Positions 33,320 through 43,507 are shown, numbered from the stretch's first letter. The stretch: DNA of 64,000 bases from C7867-002 sp964646515 (GCA_964646515.1 CAZYES010000001.1:13723-77722), one strand, 5' to 3'. The notes: generated by a model not told the origin, from the sequence alone. Numbers and translations are program-made.

Positions 33320-33847
33320 TTGCTCACAATATTTGCTTTTGTCCGTCTGGGCGGAACATTATATTTAGAAAAAATTGTTGTAGCCCCATACTATTGGGTA
33401 TACTTCCCGCACTGCATCAACACAGATGGTTTATTGATGGCCATCCCATTATTGTATGTAGAACAATTGGCGTTTTCCGTATTACTTTTGCTGTTCTACG
33501 ACTTTATTGGGATTGACATCATTGGATTGGCTCACATCAAACACAAGATGTCTGGTAAGGGAGAGAAAATGAAGTTGCGCTTTCCTAGGTTTAGCAAGTT
33601 TCTCGGTAATCACAAGAATAGCGCCAAGGTAGTCAAGTTTTCTTTCTTGTCTTGGCAACTTATCGCTTTTCTTGTCTTACTATGTATGCGTGTTGATGGC
33701 AAGAAAGGTCCGCGAGCCAAAGAATTCGCCATGTTATGCGGTAGCGTTATCATATCCACCGCATGGTGGACACTTTTTTCGTTCTGGCTGTATAAGCCAT
33801 CTTTGATCTTTATAAAGTCAATGGCTGATTACATAAAATTACATTAG
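33320..33847 (+). CDS. Small multi-pass membrane protein, unknown; start uncertain
   Basis: About 175 residues from a TTG at 33320, with hydrophobic segments near 1-20, 38-65, 105-122 and 136-158 separated by a basic loop (KMSGKGEKMKLRFPRFSKF). The start is unclear: the frame is open back to 33275, an AGAAAGGA sits at 33273-33280, and the nearest ATG (33292, MDLYEGLRL) is in another frame. A frameshift or an unusual start (ATT at 33287) is possible. No family recognised. A terminator follows. Confidence 0.55.
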   Translation: MLTIFAFVRLGGTLYLEKIVVAPYYWVYFPHCINTDGLLMAIPLLYVEQLAFSVLLLLFYDFIGIDIIGLAHIKHKMSGKGEKMKLRFPRFSKFLGNHKNSAKVVKFSFLSWQLIAFLVLLCMRVDGKKGPRAKEFAMLCGSVIISTAWWTLFSFWLYKPSLIFIKSMADYIKLH

Positions 33848-33858
33848 TAATTATTCGC

Positions 33859-33890
33859 AAAGCGTCTTCGTTTATCGTTGGCGCTTTTTA
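33859..33890 (+). terminator. Intrinsic terminator
   Basis: AAAGCG/CGCTTT stem with a 17-nt loop and a TTTTTA tail, between the membrane protein and argS. Confidence 0.6.
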
Positions 33891-33930
33891 TATTGGTTAT
33901 GGCCACAATACTCGCTATTTTTCATTTTCT

Positions 33931-33939
33931 TGATACAAT
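33931..33939 (+). promoter_or_regulatory. Extended -10 promoter of argS (leaderless)
   Basis: TGATACAAT ends 6 nt before the ATG at 33946. Confidence 0.6.
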
Positions 33940-33945
33940 AAATTC

Positions 33946-35727
33946 ATGAAGGAAGAACTTATCAGTTTATTGAAGAGTGCCACAATCAGTTGTGGTATTC
34001 ACGATACTTCTATCAAGATCGATTACCCAGAAAATCCAGACCATGGTGATTTTTCGACGAATGTTGCTATGATTAACGCCAAAAAACTGGGAACTTCGCC
34101 GAAAGATTTGGCAGACAAAATTATTGGTGAATTTAATAATCATTTACCTGATTTTGTTCAAAGCGTGGACGTTGCTGGTCCGGGTTTTATCAATTTTTTT
34201 GTGAAAGACGCAGAATTTGCCAGAGAAATATTGAAGATAAACAGTTCGATGAAAGACCCCTCATTTTCTTATGGTAGATTGAACGCCAGTGTTGGAGAAA
34301 AAATAATGGTGGAATACACGGACCCAAATACATTCAAGGTTTTTCATATTGGCCATTTGATGTCAAATGCTATTGGAGAGTCCATTGTCAGATTGGCCGA
34401 ATATTCTGGAGCGAAAATGATCAGATTATGTTATTCATCAGACATAGGTTTGCATATTGCCAAGGCGGTTTGGGCACTGCAAAAACATTTCGATGAAATG
34501 CCCAGTGATTCGGCCTCTATCCAGAGCAAAACTGAATTTTTAGGAAAAATGTATGTAGAAGGAGTCAAAAAGTATGACGAAGACGAAGATACAAAAATGG
34601 AAATAGATATTCTCAATAAGGTTATTTATGAGAGATCTGATCCTACGGTGATTGGACTCTATGAAAAAGGTAGACGATGGAGCCTAGAACATTTCGAAAT
34701 GCTGTATAAAACATTGGGAACTTCGTTTGATGATATGATTTTTGAAAGCGACATGGCGCCAATCGGTCTAGAGATCGTTCGGGAATATATGAAAAAAGGC
34801 GTGTTTGAAGAGAGTCAAAATGCTGTAGTCTTCAGTGGTGAGAAGTTTGGATTGCATACCAGAGTATTCGTGAACTCCAGAGGTATACCGACTTATGAAG
34901 CCAAAGATATCGGCCTGAACGTGACGAAATTTAAAAAATACCCAGATGCTTCGCAGTCGGTCATCATAACGGCCAATGAGCAAGATGATTATTTCAAGGT
35001 ACTTATCAAGGTCTTGTCTCTAATTGATGAGAAAAATGGTTCGAAGACCAGGCATATCGGTCATGGAATGATGAGATTTATTGACGGGAAGATGTCATCA
35101 CGCACCGGCAACGTGATTACGGCCGAGTCACTTTTTTCTGATATAAAAGAGATAGTTTCAGAGAAGATTGCTGACAGAAAATTTACCAAAGAAGAGGCAG
35201 ATGAGATTTCTGATATTATCGTTGTTGGGGCCATCAAATATACGATCTTGAGACAATCAATCGGTAGTGATGTGGCGTTCGACTCTGCCACCTCAGTCTC
35301 GTTTGAAGGAGACTCTGGTCCATATTTGCAGTATTCAGCAGTGAGGGCACGATCGATTATCGAAAAGGCGAGAGAGGAGGGGATGATAGGGGCGCAAAAA
35401 TCAGATACCGAATTTTTAGGAGCCAAGAATTTCAGAGAGGGAGATATATTATCGATAAAAATCGCAGAGAAAGTCGGAATGTTAGAGAAACTGATTGTCA
35501 GGTTTCCTCATGTTGTCGAAAGGTCTAGAGTTGAGTATGCGCCTCAGAATGTCGCCAATTATTTGACATCTCTGGCTGGCGCCTTCAACAATTTTTATGC
35601 AACGCAGACGATTGTCGACAGGAGGGATGAGTTGTCGCCTTATTATTTGGCGCTAGTGAGGACGTTTTTGGAGACCATGACCAATGGCTTATGGTTATTG
35701 GGGATCAAGGTGCCAGATAAGATGTGA
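33946..35727 (+). CDS. argS: Arginyl-tRNA synthetase
   Basis: 593 residues, class I. N-terminal additional domain (NPDHGDFSTNVAM), HIGH motif at 134-137 (FHIGHLMSNAIGE), the conserved SSDIGLHIAK segment and MSSRTGNVI in place of KMSKS, as usual for ArgRS. The C-terminal all-helical anticodon domain starts near 440. Its own leaderless promoter; ileS follows 31 bp later. Confidence 0.96.
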   Translation: MKEELISLLKSATISCGIHDTSIKIDYPENPDHGDFSTNVAMINAKKLGTSPKDLADKIIGEFNNHLPDFVQSVDVAGPGFINFFVKDAEFAREILKINSSMKDPSFSYGRLNASVGEKIMVEYTDPNTFKVFHIGHLMSNAIGESIVRLAEYSGAKMIRLCYSSDIGLHIAKAVWALQKHFDEMPSDSASIQSKTEFLGKMYVEGVKKYDEDEDTKMEIDILNKVIYERSDPTVIGLYEKGRRWSLEHFEMLYKTLGTSFDDMIFESDMAPIGLEIVREYMKKGVFEESQNAVVFSGEKFGLHTRVFVNSRGIPTYEAKDIGLNVTKFKKYPDASQSVIITANEQDDYFKVLIKVLSLIDEKNGSKTRHIGHGMMRFIDGKMSSRTGNVITAESLFSDIKEIVSEKIADRKFTKEEADEISDIIVVGAIKYTILRQSIGSDVAFDSATSVSFEGDSGPYLQYSAVRARSIIEKAREEGMIGAQKSDTEFLGAKNFREGDILSIKIAEKVGMLEKLIVRFPHVVERSRVEYAPQNVANYLTSLAGAFNNFYATQTIVDRRDELSPYYLALVRTFLETMTNGLWLLGIKVPDKM

Positions 35728-35742
35728 TTCTAGATAATAAAA

Positions 35743-35751
35743 TGTTATAAC
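35743..35751 (+). promoter_or_regulatory. Extended -10 promoter of ileS (leaderless)
   Basis: TGTTATAAC ends 7 nt before the ATG at 35759. Confidence 0.5.
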
Positions 35752-35758
35752 TACTTCA

Positions 35759-38700
35759 ATGAATCCAGTTAATGTGGAGAAAAATAATATAGAGGATAAG
35801 AAAATTGCAAAGACATCTCACGCCGAACGCGAAGAGCGCATTTTGGCTTTTTGGAAAGAGAATCATATTTTCGAAAAGTCTTTGACCAAACCGTCGCCAA
35901 AAGGTGAATACATTTTTTATGATGGTCCACCATTCGCCAACGGTTTACCTCATTATGGCCATCTACTTGCCGGGATTATCAAAGATGTTGTGCCAAGATT
36001 CAAGACTATGCGAGGTTATCATGTTCCAAGACGCTGGGGTTGGGATTGCCACGGTCTACCAGTGGAAAATTTGGTTGAAAAAGAGCTTGGGCTGAAAAGT
36101 AAAAAAGACATTGTCAATTACGGTATTGAAAAATTCAATGAGGTAGCGCGCCAGAGTGTTATGCGTTATGCCGATGAGTGGAGAACGATAGTTCCGCGCT
36201 TGGGACGTTTTATCGATATGGATTCTTCCACAAACTCAGGCAAGGGGCATGATTATCGTACCATGGACGCCTCTTACACGGAGACGGTCTGGTGGATATT
36301 CAAGCGGTTACATGACAAACATTTGATTTACGAAGGTTTCAAGTCTATGAATCTGTGTCCACGGTGCGAGACGACACTTTCGAACTTTGAGGTGGCACAG
36401 GGATACAAAGACATCACGGATATTTCCGTTACGGTTAAATTTAGAGTTAAAGATGAAAAATTTGGGGGCAAAGACAGTTCAGACACATTCTTGTTGGCGT
36501 GGACAACGACTCCGTGGACTTTGCCAGGTAATGTTGCTCTGGCAGTTAATTCAAAAATTGATTATATAAAAGTTAGAATTGCCGAACAGGGCACTTTTAT
36601 TCTTGCAAAGGACAGATTGTCGATCTTAAAAGATGCCAAATATGAAGTTGTCGAGACGATTCGAGGTACAGCACTTATTGGAATAGGTTACGAACCATTA
36701 TTTGACTACTATTCAAATAATACAAATCTTAAAGATCGTGCCAATGGTTGGAAAGTATATGGCGCAGATTTTGTGACTACAGAAGACGGGACAGGTATCG
36801 TTCATATTGCTCCAGCTTTTGGGGCCGATGATTATATGTTATTGCAAAGATATAAACTTCCATTTGTCCAACACGTTACGACTGACGGCAAGTTCAAGAA
36901 AGAGGTTTCTGATTTCTCGGGAATGAGCGTGAAACCAATCGATACTAAAGATGAAAAAGATGCTCATCAAAAAGCAGATGTAGAGATTATCAAATGGTTG
37001 GCGCACCACGATCTTTTATTTGCAAAAGAGAAATTGATCCACTCATATCCGCACTGTTGGAGATGCGATACGCCACTTTTGAATTATGCCTCTTCTTCAT
37101 GGTTCGTGAAAGTGACAGACTTAAAAGGTAAATTAGTGGCGGAGAATAAGAAAGTTACTTGGGTACCGCCAGAGGTTGGTGAGGGTAGATTTGGTAATTG
37201 GCTCGAGGGGGCTCGTGATTGGGCGATCTCTAGAAGCAGGTTTTGGGGAGCACCAATACCAGTGTGGAGAGAGGAATATCTGGAAAAAGATGGTAAAAAC
37301 CTGTCGGCAGGTAAAACCAATTATAGAGCTGATGGTGATACGGAAAAGATTCACGTTGTTGGTTCAGTCGAAGATTTGAAAAAATACAGTAAAGCCAAAA
37401 ATACCTATTATGTAATGAGACATGGTGAAGCAGAGAATAATGAAAAAGGTGTGCTCGATGGTTCTGTATCGTCAGTTTTCAGATTGACCGATAAAGGCAG
37501 ACAGCAAGTTGCCGATTCAGCTAAAAATTTCAAGAAATTACACGAAGATGTACTTATTGATCTAGTCATTGTGTCGCCAATACTACGGACCCGCGAAACA
37601 GCCGACATTTTCATAGAGAACTTTGGGCTTACCAAAGATAAGATAGTTATTGACGAGCGTATCCGAGAGTACGATCCTGGCATTCTTGATGGTCACAAAA
37701 TATCCGAATTAAAAGATATCATCAATGGCCAGGATAGGTTCACGTGGAAACCAGACGGTGGAGAGAATTATCAAGATATCAAAAAACGCATGGGAGATTT
37801 CCTGTATGAAATGGAAAACAAATATTCCAATAAATCAATCTTGATCGTTACGCACGAGACACCGGCCTTACTCCTTTTTTCTTCGGCTTACGGACTGACT
37901 CTCTCAGATACCAAGTCTTTGCGCCCTTCCGGAGATTTCATCGCCAATGCAGAGATTCGGAAATTGGATTTTACGCCCCTACCGCACAATGATAGGCATG
38001 AACTCGATTTGCATCGACCATTTATCGATGATCTTCAGTTGAGGACGGACGAAGGTAATAGGTTGGTTAGAGTGCCAGATGTATTCGATTGTTGGTTCGA
38101 ATCGGGAGCCATGCCATATGCGTCAAATCATTATCCTTTTGAGAATGTTGGCTTTGAGCCAAAGCCCGGACCATTTAAAAAACCCAGAGGTTATCCTGCG
38201 GATTTTATTGCCGAAGGGCTAGATCAGACCAGAGGTTGGTTTTATTCGATGATGGTTTTGGGTGTAGCACTTTTTGGTAAGACTCCTTATAAAAAAGTCA
38301 TCGTAAATGGGCTGGTTTTGGCGGAAGATGGTCAGAAGATGTCCAAACGCAAACAGAATTATCCAGATCCGATGCGATTGGTAGACAAATATGGCGCAGA
38401 TTCTCTCAGATTTTATCTTCTTTCATCTCCAGTGGTACATGGCGAGGATCTTTGCTTTAGCGAGAGGGGAGTTGACGAAGTCACAAAGAAGATAGTCAAT
38501 CGATTGCTCAACGTAGTCTCATTTTACGAAATGTATGTCGGCGGGCTGAAGGCTCGTGATATATTATCTAAAGTCAGCTCTAGTAATGTTCTTGACTTGT
38601 GGATATTGAACAGACTCAACGAGACTATCTCCATAGTAACAAAAGCGCTTGAAGCAGGTGAGCTAGATAAAGCAGTGAGGCCATTTATGGATTTTACAGA

Positions 38701-39439
38701 TGATCTTTCCACTTGGTATATTCGACGCTCTCGTGACAGATTCAAGGCTCTTGCCGACAAGACAGCAAAAGTCGATTATCCTAATGATGAGGACAAAGAC
38801 TCGGCACTTGCTACCACTTGTTTTGTGCTACTGACAACCGCAAAAATACTAGCTCCATTTATGCCTTTTTTGTCGGAAGAAATCTATTCGAGAGTTGGTG
38901 GTGATCTAGAGTCGGTACATCTCGAAGAATGGCCGACGGCGAATGCGGTCGATTCAACATCGATCGGCTCCATGAATATAGTACGAGGCATTTCTTCCAA
39001 GGCGTTAGAGGCGCGCATGAAGGTGAAGATAAATGTGAGACAACCACTTGCAAAATTGAAAGTCAGAGACACAAATCTAAAGGATCTGGGCGCATCGCTT
39101 ATTGGTCTGATCAAAGACGAAGTAAATATCAAAGAAGTATCTTTTGATTCCACTATTGTGAATGATATAGAATTGGACACAGTTATTACCCCTGAATTGA
39201 AGGAAGAGGGCATAGTCCGTGAGCTGATTCGTATTATCCAAGATTTGCGTAAGAAAAAAGGATTGACCATGAATGATAGGGTGGTGCTTTTCGTCGGCAC
39301 CGATAATGTGGGAAAGGATCTGGTTGAAAAGAATCGTTCGAAGTTGATGGCCACGACGTCGCTAAGAGAGATAAAATATGACGGCACCGGTTCTGAAGAA
39401 TTTAGGATTGGTGACTTGGTCTTTAGGCTATCTATATAA
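35759..39439 (+). CDS. ileS: Isoleucyl-tRNA synthetase with an inserted histidine-phosphatase domain
   Basis: A very long IleRS of 1226 residues (typical 900-1050). Class I core: HYGH at 65-68 and KMSKR at 860-864; the CPRCETTL Zn-type motif and editing domain lie between, then the helical anticodon domain. The wording resembles the eukaryote-like IleRS group. From about 547 to 720, between GAPIPVW and the DLHRPFIDD core segment, is a histidine-phosphatase (phosphoglycerate-mutase-like) domain: RHGE at 554-557, SPILRTRETA from 606, an ERIREYD acid segment and THE at 698-700. All core catalytic residues appear intact. The reading frame is continuous. Confidence 0.93.
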   Translation: MNPVNVEKNNIEDKKIAKTSHAEREERILAFWKENHIFEKSLTKPSPKGEYIFYDGPPFANGLPHYGHLLAGIIKDVVPRFKTMRGYHVPRRWGWDCHGLPVENLVEKELGLKSKKDIVNYGIEKFNEVARQSVMRYADEWRTIVPRLGRFIDMDSSTNSGKGHDYRTMDASYTETVWWIFKRLHDKHLIYEGFKSMNLCPRCETTLSNFEVAQGYKDITDISVTVKFRVKDEKFGGKDSSDTFLLAWTTTPWTLPGNVALAVNSKIDYIKVRIAEQGTFILAKDRLSILKDAKYEVVETIRGTALIGIGYEPLFDYYSNNTNLKDRANGWKVYGADFVTTEDGTGIVHIAPAFGADDYMLLQRYKLPFVQHVTTDGKFKKEVSDFSGMSVKPIDTKDEKDAHQKADVEIIKWLAHHDLLFAKEKLIHSYPHCWRCDTPLLNYASSSWFVKVTDLKGKLVAENKKVTWVPPEVGEGRFGNWLEGARDWAISRSRFWGAPIPVWREEYLEKDGKNLSAGKTNYRADGDTEKIHVVGSVEDLKKYSKAKNTYYVMRHGEAENNEKGVLDGSVSSVFRLTDKGRQQVADSAKNFKKLHEDVLIDLVIVSPILRTRETADIFIENFGLTKDKIVIDERIREYDPGILDGHKISELKDIINGQDRFTWKPDGGENYQDIKKRMGDFLYEMENKYSNKSILIVTHETPALLLFSSAYGLTLSDTKSLRPSGDFIANAEIRKLDFTPLPHNDRHELDLHRPFIDDLQLRTDEGNRLVRVPDVFDCWFESGAMPYASNHYPFENVGFEPKPGPFKKPRGYPADFIAEGLDQTRGWFYSMMVLGVALFGKTPYKKVIVNGLVLAEDGQKMSKRKQNYPDPMRLVDKYGADSLRFYLLSSPVVHGEDLCFSERGVDEVTKKIVNRLLNVVSFYEMYVGGLKARDILSKVSSSNVLDLWILNRLNETISIVTKALEAGELDKAVRPFMDFTDDLSTWYIRRSRDRFKALADKTAKVDYPNDEDKDSALATTCFVLLTTAKILAPFMPFLSEEIYSRVGGDLESVHLEEWPTANAVDSTSIGSMNIVRGISSKALEARMKVKINVRQPLAKLKVRDTNLKDLGASLIGLIKDEVNIKEVSFDSTIVNDIELDTVITPELKEEGIVRELIRIIQDLRKKKGLTMNDRVVLFVGTDNVGKDLVEKNRSKLMATTSLREIKYDGTGSEEFRIGDLVFRLSI

Positions 39440-40072
39440 ATGTACTCGATTGTTACCACTTACGGATTTGTCATCGATTCGCGACCACATGGCGAGGCGG
39501 GTCGAATATTGTCGATATTTACGCGTGATCTCGGGCTCGTCTTTGTAACTGCGCAAGGCATACGTCTAGAAAAGTCGAAACTCCGTTATTATACACAGGA
39601 GTATTCATTTGGACGATATTCATTGGTAAGAGGAAAGGAATTTTGGCGATTAACAAGTGCGCAAGATGTTGATTCAAGGATAAAAATGTCTGTCTCCCCG
39701 GTCTCTCTTGCCGAGACAACGTGGGCTATAAAATACGTTAACCACAGACAAGAATTGATTGCGCGTATCGCTTTATTATTGAAGAGGTTACTTCATGGCG
39801 AAGAGGCGCATGCAGAATTATTCGAGTGTGTCTATTCTTGTGCCGGATTTTTGTATGAGCAACCACATTTTACGGCTGAACGGTTAGAAACTTTCGAGTC
39901 GGTTGTAGTCTTGAGGATTCTACGTTTACTTGGTTACATAGGCGATGATCCATTACTCGGCGAAAAAATGCAATCGTCAAATATCACAGTCAAATTGTTG
40001 GATGACTTGGCAATGAAAAGAGTGTTGATCAATCAGCACATCAACAAGGCCCTGAGAGAATCTCATCTATGA
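39440..40072 (+). CDS. recO: DNA repair protein RecO
   Basis: 210 residues. The OB-fold N-terminus reads TTYGFVIDSRPHGEAGRILSIFTRDLGLV, followed by AQGIR, then a helical domain. RecO helps load RecA on SSB-coated DNA; SSB and RecA genes are also in this window. It is shorter than E. coli RecO (242) and shows no zinc-finger cysteines. The ATG directly abuts the ileS stop codon. Confidence 0.88.
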   Translation: MYSIVTTYGFVIDSRPHGEAGRILSIFTRDLGLVFVTAQGIRLEKSKLRYYTQEYSFGRYSLVRGKEFWRLTSAQDVDSRIKMSVSPVSLAETTWAIKYVNHRQELIARIALLLKRLLHGEEAHAELFECVYSCAGFLYEQPHFTAERLETFESVVVLRILRLLGYIGDDPLLGEKMQSSNITVKLLDDLAMKRVLINQHINKALRESHL

Positions 40073-40110
40073 TTGGGAATAAGCAATTTCACTAAATAAG
40101 TTTTTTGTCA

Positions 40111-40116
40111 TATAAT
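40111..40116 (+). promoter_or_regulatory. -10 box of the surface-protein gene at 40123 (leaderless)
   Basis: TATAAT ends 6 nt before a GTG codon at 40123. It favours that GTG over the upstream TTG at 40105. Confidence 0.5.
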
Positions 40117-40122
40117 ATATTG

Positions 40123-42063
40123 GTGTCTACGTCAGATGATAAAAGTCATATCGATGAATTGAAGAGTTCGCTATATTCGCGTACGGCGCCAGACGTTCGT
40201 ACTAGAAGGAAACTCCGATTTTCCGAGGATACCCCCGAGATAAAGACCGATTGGGACCATCCTGGAGAAATGGTAGAACCACCAGTAGAACTAAATAAAA
40301 AACACAAAGATCATTCCATGTCATTTTTTACCAAGTTACTTATCGGCTCTGTAGTTTTCTGTCTGATTGCCGTTGGGGTTGGCGCTTATCTGTTTTTCAA
40401 TGGTTCCAATCTCATTTCTGCTGACAATATTGATATAAATATAGACGGTCCAGTATCTATCTCAGGCGGAACCCCTGTTTCTTTCGATATTTCAATAATA
40501 AATAAAAACAACGTCAATTTGCAGTTGGTAGACATGACGGTTGATTTTCCTGTTGGCACTACAGATCCGAATGATACCTCGGAGATTTTGCAGAATTACA
40601 CTAAACTTATTGGTAATTTGCCAGCAGGCGGTTCCGCGCGCGAGACCATAAAGGCGATCATCTTTGGTGAAGAAAATCTACAAAAAGAGATTACCGTGAC
40701 GTTGACATACGGAGTAGAAGGTTCTACATCAGTTTTTACCAAGAGACGTACCTATGAAGTTCTTATCAATTCATCGCCAATCAACGTCTCAGTTTCTTCA
40801 TTCAAGGAAATAACTTCTGGGCAAGAGTTTGATCTCAAAGTAAGTCTGAAGTCCAATTCTCAAGAAGCCTTGAGAAATGTTATGCTCAAAGCTTCATATC
40901 CCTTTGGTTATAGCTTTATTTCGGCAAATTTACAGCCACTTGTTGGAGATGCCATCTGGAAGGTTGGTGACATTCCCGCTGGAGGTGAACGCATCATAAT
41001 TATTCATGGAAAAATTTCTGGAGAAGATAACGACACTCGAGTATTTCATTTTAGCGTCGGGGCACAAAGTATTAGTGACCCAAAAAACATTGGTACACAG
41101 TATATGGCGGTAGATCATAGTATGACTGTGGAAAAACCTTTTATATCTCTCAGCATATCAGTTGACAATGAAAGAGGTACCGAGGATTATGTCGGCCAAT
41201 TTGGCAGATCATTGCGCGTAACTTTGACATGGTTTAACAATCTATCTAACTCTGTATCCAATGTGAATATCAGTACGAAATTGTCTGGCTCCGCTTATGA
41301 CAAGACAACAGTTTTTCCTGATTTGGGTTTTTTCAATTCTGCTAATGATGAAATCGTTTGGAGCCAGAAAACCAATCCTGATTTGGCCTCGATCGGTGCT
41401 GGCGGTAGTGGAACGGTTTCTTTTACTATTACTCCCAAAAACAAAGGCACATCAATAAACTTGATTACAAATCCGGTCATCACTCTGACCGCCAACGTGT
41501 CTGGGAATCGCACGCAAGAATCTGATGTTCCACGCTCGATTTCTTCGGCGGTCACTCGTAATATTCTTATCTCTTCAGACGTCTCTCTTTCTGGGCGAAT
41601 TGTACGAACCATTGGCCCCTTCTTGAATACTGGACCGATCCCGCCAAAAGCTGAGAGATCGACTACTTATACAGTAGTTTGGGATGTTGACAACACTTCC
41701 AATGCACTGAGCGGAGCACAAGTCACTGCTACTTTACCGTCGTATGTTAAATGGCAAAACATGGTTAGTCCTAATACTGAAGATGTGACTTATGATCAGA
41801 ACAGTGGCTTGGTCACATGGAAGATAGGGAACGTGGATGCTCACACCCTAAGTTCTTTGCGGAGAAAGGAAGTGGCTTTTCAAGTATCGTTTACGCCTAG
41901 TATCAATCAGGTCGGGCAATTCCCAACTATAGTCAATCAGGCTACTCTGGTTGCTACTGACAGTTTCACCAATACCGCGCTTCAAAGCTCGCAAGGTTAT
42001 TTGACCACTAGATTTAGCACAGACCCAGGATATAAGAGTGGTCAGGACATGGTCACGAAATAA
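40123..42063 (+). CDS. Membrane-anchored surface protein with repeated Ig-like/DUF11-like domains
   Basis: About 646 residues from the GTG at 40123. A charged cytoplasmic N-terminus (~65 residues) precedes one membrane helix (about 68-92, LLIGSVVFCLIAVGVGAYLFF). A large extracytoplasmic region of beta-sandwich repeats follows, with recurring phrases such as GNLPAGGSA, GDIPAGGER and SIGAGGSGTVSF. This pattern resembles DUF11/CARDB-type adhesin modules. No enzyme motif. Orientation predicted N-in. Role in the cell surface or attachment is inferred. Confidence 0.7.
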   Translation: MSTSDDKSHIDELKSSLYSRTAPDVRTRRKLRFSEDTPEIKTDWDHPGEMVEPPVELNKKHKDHSMSFFTKLLIGSVVFCLIAVGVGAYLFFNGSNLISADNIDINIDGPVSISGGTPVSFDISIINKNNVNLQLVDMTVDFPVGTTDPNDTSEILQNYTKLIGNLPAGGSARETIKAIIFGEENLQKEITVTLTYGVEGSTSVFTKRRTYEVLINSSPINVSVSSFKEITSGQEFDLKVSLKSNSQEALRNVMLKASYPFGYSFISANLQPLVGDAIWKVGDIPAGGERIIIIHGKISGEDNDTRVFHFSVGAQSISDPKNIGTQYMAVDHSMTVEKPFISLSISVDNERGTEDYVGQFGRSLRVTLTWFNNLSNSVSNVNISTKLSGSAYDKTTVFPDLGFFNSANDEIVWSQKTNPDLASIGAGGSGTVSFTITPKNKGTSINLITNPVITLTANVSGNRTQESDVPRSISSAVTRNILISSDVSLSGRIVRTIGPFLNTGPIPPKAERSTTYTVVWDVDNTSNALSGAQVTATLPSYVKWQNMVSPNTEDVTYDQNSGLVTWKIGNVDAHTLSSLRRKEVAFQVSFTPSINQVGQFPTIVNQATLVATDSFTNTALQSSQGYLTTRFSTDPGYKSGQDMVTK

Positions 42064-42172
42064 TAAATAACAAAGAAGCGTGCTTTTAAATGTCTACTCT
42101 TGGTGGATTTTATCATTTGTTGGCTTTGTACATTTGAGGTAATATACTGTCATGAATAAAAAGGAAAACATT

Positions 42173-43468
42173 ATGGAGTCTATTACCTCTTTGGCCAAGA
42201 GAAGAGGTTTTATTTACCCGAGTTTTGAGATTTATGGCGGTTTGGCTGGTTTTTTCGATTATGGTCCATATGGATTGGCCCTCAAGAATAATGTCAAGAA
42301 TATCTGGTGGAAACAGTTTGTAACAGATCGTGAGGATATTTATGGTATCGATGGGGCTATTGTCACAAAAAGAGATGTATTACAAGCCAGTGGACACGCT
42401 AGAGGATTTGCCGATATGCTCACAGAGTGTGAAAAATGCAAGCGTCGTTTTCGTCTAGATCATCTTTCGGACAGGGTGAAATGTCCGGAGTGCGGAGGAC
42501 GATTGGGCGAAGCTAGGCAGTTTTACATGATGCTTGAGACTCATATTGGCGCAGTAGACGACGAATCTTCTCTGGCATATCTGCGTCCGGAGACTGCACA
42601 AAGTATTTTTACCAATTTTAAGAACATTATCGATTCTTTTCATCCTAAATTGCCTTTTGGCATTGCTCAGATCGGTAAGGCCTTTCGTAATGAGATTGCG
42701 CCGAGAGATTTTTTGTTTCGTATTCGAGAGATAGAACAAATGGAGGTCGAATACTTCGCAGAATCACAATCATGGCAAGAGCATTTTGCGGTATGGCAGA
42801 ATGAAATAATGAAGTTTATCCATTCAGTAGGAATTGATCCAAACAAGGTCTCTCAGCTCGAGATTGCCGATGCTGACCGTGCTCATTATTCGAAACGCAC
42901 CGTGGATTTTGAGTTTGATTTCCCATTTGGCAAAAAAGAACTTTACGGACTAGCGTATAGGACAGATTATGATCTTAACAATCATATGAAGGCTAGTGGC
43001 GTGGACATGTCGTACCTAGACGCAGAGACAAATAAAAAAATTATTGCACACGTGATCGAACCGTCTCTTGGGGTCGATAGAACAATATTGGCTATTCTTT
43101 GCAGTGTATACACAGAAGATAATCTTGGCGGAGAAAAACGAATTCTTCTGAAGTTTCCAGCAAAGGTCGCACCAGTGAAAGTGGCAGTTTTTCCACTTCT
43201 TCGAAACAAACCACAATTGGTTGAAAAAGCAAGGGAAATTTACAAGATGATTAAAGGTATTTTCCCAGCGACAGTTTTTGATGATAATGGAAATATCGGC
43301 AAACGCTACCGCCGACAAGATGAAATTGGCACCCCATTTTGTGTGACTGTCGATTTTGAGACGATTGAAAAAGGCGCAGGTGTCACTATTCGTGATCGTG
43401 ATTCTGGTAGACAAGAGAGAGTGGAAGAAAAAGATCTGGTTCAATTTCTTGAACAAAAGCTTGGGTAG
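42173..43468 (+). CDS. glyS: Glycyl-tRNA synthetase (dimeric type)
   Basis: Class II enzyme of about 431 residues. MESITSLAKRRGFIYPSFEIYGG starts the core; the Zn motif is CEKCKRRF...CPECGG. Motif 2 (GIAQIGKAFRNEI) and motif 3 (IEPSLGVDRTILAIL) are intact. The anticodon-binding domain begins with APVKVAVFPL. The ATG at 42173 follows AAAAAGGA; an in-frame ATG at 42152 lies too close to a TATACT (42143-42148). Confidence 0.94.
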   Translation: MESITSLAKRRGFIYPSFEIYGGLAGFFDYGPYGLALKNNVKNIWWKQFVTDREDIYGIDGAIVTKRDVLQASGHARGFADMLTECEKCKRRFRLDHLSDRVKCPECGGRLGEARQFYMMLETHIGAVDDESSLAYLRPETAQSIFTNFKNIIDSFHPKLPFGIAQIGKAFRNEIAPRDFLFRIREIEQMEVEYFAESQSWQEHFAVWQNEIMKFIHSVGIDPNKVSQLEIADADRAHYSKRTVDFEFDFPFGKKELYGLAYRTDYDLNNHMKASGVDMSYLDAETNKKIIAHVIEPSLGVDRTILAILCSVYTEDNLGGEKRILLKFPAKVAPVKVAVFPLLRNKPQLVEKAREIYKMIKGIFPATVFDDNGNIGKRYRRQDEIGTPFCVTVDFETIEKGAGVTIRDRDSGRQERVEEKDLVQFLEQKLG

Positions 43469-43507
43469 TCGGTCATAGTGCATCTCATGTTCAATTTCTG
43501 GATGGTA

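Noticed and set aside
38884..39459. 191-codon minus-strand frame under ileS
   Set aside because: Ser/Phe-rich shadow of the IleRS C-terminal region with no family match.
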